A DNA stretch of 7,980 bases, taken from Chitinophagaceae bacterium. GTDB lineage: Bacteria > Bacteroidota > Bacteroidia > Chitinophagales > Chitinophagaceae. Under the pieces are notes generated by a model. The model was not told the DNA's origin, ran no database searches, and worked only from the letters and a program-made list of their open reading frames with translations. A program made the translations under genes and the position numbers. Location: contig CANKGM010000077.1 in the NCBI GenBank assembly GCA_947481355.1, forward strand, positions 1 to 7,980, in the 5' to 3' direction. Positions 5,813 to 7,980 of this stretch are shown here, in pieces. How positions within the stretch are numbered: the stretch's first letter is position 1; every line of letters starts with the position of its first letter.

Positions 5813-7704
5813 TTTAGAAATAACTTCCCGCTTGGCTCTATGCCAATTTTCTCTTCCTTTTTCATTTCTGCTAATACCTGGTAGATTGCGGCTTTTGTTA
5901 TGCCTAATTTTTCAGCTAAGGCCTTGATATCAAGAGGTTGATTCAATAGTAAGGCTTGAATGTTAGTATAGATTCTTGTGAATTGATCACTTTGTATGGG
6001 TTGCTCATTTTTACGAGTGCAATTATCGCATTTGCCACATTCAACTATGGTTAAATCGCCAAAGTACTTTCCAATATAAGTAGATCTGCAAGTTTGTGAA
6101 TTGCAATAGTTGATCATTGCATCAATTCTTTCTATGAATTGGGTCTTCCTTTTTAGGTAGTTTTCGTAGTTAAGATTAAGCTCCTCTGTCTTTATTCTGT
6201 TTTGTAAATAAACAATTTGTGGTGTTTCTCTTCGTGGTGAATACTCGATGATATTATTTTTATTTAAAAAATCAAGTTGCGTAATTAAAAATGAATAGTT
6301 CATTTTTAATATTCTGGCCAATTGGATTTCATCGATTCGAACTGGGATGTCAAATATTCCGCTGTATGTTCTGAGTAGGCATTTAACAACTTCGTCGCCA
6401 ATGGGATTATTTTTTTCAAATTCAATGAGGTCTGACTTAGTACAAGTGAATTGGATTGAAGAAGGCTTGAAGACTTGTTCCATGTAGGAAATTATCCGCT
6501 CTTGCTTTAAAGCCTGTAAGGAATACAAGACATCGTTGAGGGTTAGCTTAAATTTTTTAATAAAATCTTCTAGGTTAAAATCAAACGACTGATTTGCGCC
6601 TAGTCCTGTTGGAATTTGTAAATAGTTGGCTAACGCTTGATATACTATTCGAATGGTTTTAATTTCTGGAAATCGGATGGTTGGTTGATTTTTTAATTCT
6701 GCCAATTCACTTTCATTGTATAGCAAAATTGCATATGATTCATTGCCGTCTCTTCCAGCTCTTCCAGCCTCTTGATAATAATTTTCTATACAATCTGGAA
6801 TATCAGCATGAACTACTAAACGTACATTGGGCTTGTCAATTCCCATTCCAAATGCATTAGTGCAAATCATCATTCGTGTTGATCCAATTATCCATTTCTC
6901 TTGCTTTTCTTTTCTTGCTTCTTGACTTAGCCCTGCATGATAATAATCACAGTTTATGCCTTGCTGATTCAATAAGTCTGATAATTCTTTAGTCTTCCTT
7001 CTGGTTTTGCAATAGATGATACCACTTCCGGGAACTGTATCTAGGATGGATCTGACTCTGTTTATTTTATCTAAACACAATTCTGCCTTATACACCAGGT
7101 TTTCTCTGTTAAAAGAAGTCATGAAAGTTTCGGATTGCTGCATCCTTAGTTTTTCAATGATATCTTTTTTTACCAATTCTGTTGCAGAGGCGGTTAATGC
7201 AATAAGGGGTACATCATTAAAGTGATCTCTGATGTTTGCTATGTTTAGGTAGGATGGTCTGAAGTCATAACCCCACTGGGAAATGCAATGTGCCTCATCA
7301 ACTGCAATTAGTGTAATAGGTAATTGAATTATGCGTTCAATGAATGATCTAGATTCTAATCTTTCTGGTGAAACATAAATAAATTTTAATTGATCATCAA
7401 GACCCGCTCTTAGTATTTCAGAAATTTCATGGTGCGACATGCCAGCTACAATTGCTGCTGCTGGGATATTTAGATTTTCTAAATTCTGCACTTGGTCCTC
7501 CATGAGTGCAATAAGGGGTGAAATAACTAGGCAGCAACCCGATTTAGTTAGTGCAGGTACTTGAAAGCAAATTGATTTACCGCCACCAGTAGGTAGTACA
7601 GCTAATGCATCCTTACCGTCTAAGATCGAATTAATAATTTCTTCTTGTAACGGCCTAAATGAATCATGGCCCCAATATGTTTTTAGGATTTCCTTTGGGG
7701 TCAT
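5809..7704 (-). CDS. recQ: ATP-dependent DNA helicase RecQ, Bacteroidota-type architecture
   Basis: RecQ is a superfamily 2 3'-to-5' DNA helicase acting in recombination and fork repair. It has 631 residues. Helicase motifs are complete: motif 0 FRPLQEEII (16-24), Walker A PTGGGKS (38-44), DEAH (136-139), the aromatic-rich loop SQWGYDFRPSY (142-152), motif III TASAT (171-175), motif IV GIIYC (228-232), motif V TNAFGMGIDKP (282-292) and motif VI YYQEAGRAGRDG (309-320). The zinc site is C539, C556, C559 and C562, with the same 17-residue first spacing as in E. coli RecQ. About 210 residues separate motif VI from this site, far more than in E. coli, and the stretch looks like helical or winged-helix material. 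After the zinc site there is no recognisable HRDC domain; residues about 590-631 resemble a winged helix ending at the C-terminus. The start lies 15 bp downstream of the metal-ATPase stop, suggesting an operon. Confidence 0.95.
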   Translation of the reverse strand: MTPKEILKTYWGHDSFRPLQEEIINSILDGKDALAVLPTGGGKSICFQVPALTKSGCCLVISPLIALMEDQVQNLENLNIPAAAIVAGMSHHEISEILRAGLDDQLKFIYVSPERLESRSFIERIIQLPITLIAVDEAHCISQWGYDFRPSYLNIANIRDHFNDVPLIALTASATELVKKDIIEKLRMQQSETFMTSFNRENLVYKAELCLDKINRVRSILDTVPGSGIIYCKTRRKTKELSDLLNQQGINCDYYHAGLSQEARKEKQEKWIIGSTRMMICTNAFGMGIDKPNVRLVVHADIPDCIENYYQEAGRAGRDGNESYAILLYNESELAELKNQPTIRFPEIKTIRIVYQALANYLQIPTGLGANQSFDFNLEDFIKKFKLTLNDVLYSLQALKQERIISYMEQVFKPSSIQFTCTKSDLIEFEKNNPIGDEVVKCLLRTYSGIFDIPVRIDEIQLARILKMNYSFLITQLDFLNKNNIIEYSPRRETPQIVYLQNRIKTEELNLNYENYLKRKTQFIERIDAMINYCNSQTCRSTYIGKYFGDLTIVECGKCDNCTRKNEQPIQSDQFTRIYTNIQALLLNQPLDIKALAEKLGITKAAIYQVLAEMKKEEKIGIEPSGKLFLK

Positions 7705-7719
7705 TTTATTTTTTTAGCA

Positions 7720-7980
7720 TCAAATTACTTTCTTAAAAAACAATCTAACAGAATTAACAGCTAATACAACGTCACTCATTCCCATTACTAATGCTCCAAA
7801 GGTTGGAGTAAGAAATCCAAAAGCGGCAATTGGAATGGCTATCACATTATAGAAAAACGCCCAAAATAAATTCTGTTTAATGGTTAAGTATGTATTTTTT
7901 CCTAAGCCTAATGCAAGTGGTAGTTTTTTGAGTCCTTGATTCATTAATACCACTTGTGCGCTTTGTATGGCTAATTGAGA
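7720..7980 (-). CDS. P1B-type heavy-metal-translocating ATPase, C-terminal end (cut by right edge)
   Basis: Eighty-six codons run in from the right edge to a TGA at 7722-7720. The segment matches the end of CopA/ZntA-type P-type ATPases, inner-membrane pumps that export transition metals. SQLAIQSAQVVLM corresponds to the end of the ATP-hinge P-domain, IKQNLFWAFFYNVIAIPIAAFG to membrane helix 7 with the conserved YN pair, and the stretch ending in VNSVRLFFKK to helix 8. The YN pair and a Met in helix 8 favour the copper (P1B-1) subgroup, but the usual MxxSS of helix 8 reads MGMSD, with Asp in place of the second Ser. The CPC or related motif of helix 6 that would settle the metal lies outside the window, so no symbol is given. 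In-frame GTG and ATG codons near 7950 are internal, since the frame stays open and homologous upstream of them. Confidence 0.88.
   Translation of the reverse strand, partial: SQLAIQSAQVVLMNQGLKKLPLALGLGKNTYLTIKQNLFWAFFYNVIAIPIAAFGFLTPTFGALVMGMSDVVLAVNSVRLFFKKVI

Overview
The window is about 8 kb of AT-rich chromosomal DNA from a bacterium of the phylum Bacteroidota. Three things point there: the leucyl-tRNA synthetase has the long form typical of that phylum, with its own insert and a zinc-less zinc-domain region; the RecQ has a long spacer ahead of its zinc motif; and the genes lack Shine-Dalgarno sequences, while TAnnTTTG-type -7 elements can be found upstream. A class or genus cannot be read from the sequence. 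There are no phage, transposon, CRISPR, tRNA or rRNA features, and every gene fully inside the window looks intact.

Layout: (1) 1-565, minus strand, N-terminal two thirds of the cell-division ABC permease subunit FtsX, cut by the left edge. (2) 566-790, a divergent intergenic region with back-to-back TATTTTTG elements. (3) 791-3565, plus, leuS. (4) 3679-4707, plus, ruvB, the Holliday-junction branch-migration motor. (5) 4721-4760, a perfect 16-bp hairpin between convergent genes. (6) 4775-5482, minus, an OmpR-family response regulator of the RprY type, without a kinase partner in view. (7) 5483-5808, a 326-bp AT-rich gap holding the recQ terminator hairpin and a promoter-like sequence pointing at that hairpin on the plus strand. 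(8) 5809-7704, minus, recQ. (9) 7720-7980, minus, the C-terminal end of a P1B-type heavy-metal ATPase, 15 bp upstream of recQ and probably cotranscribed with it.

The genes are mostly housekeeping: division and envelope (FtsX), translation (LeuRS), recombination and repair (RuvB, RecQ), signalling (response regulator) and metal export (P1B ATPase). They do not form one pathway. I found no convincing undescribed multi-gene system. The most worthwhile second looks are small: a possible short plus-strand RNA at about 5752-5812, an Asp replacing the second Ser of the MxxSS copper motif in the ATPase, the KMSKR variant in LeuRS, and the unusual spacing and C-terminus of RecQ.
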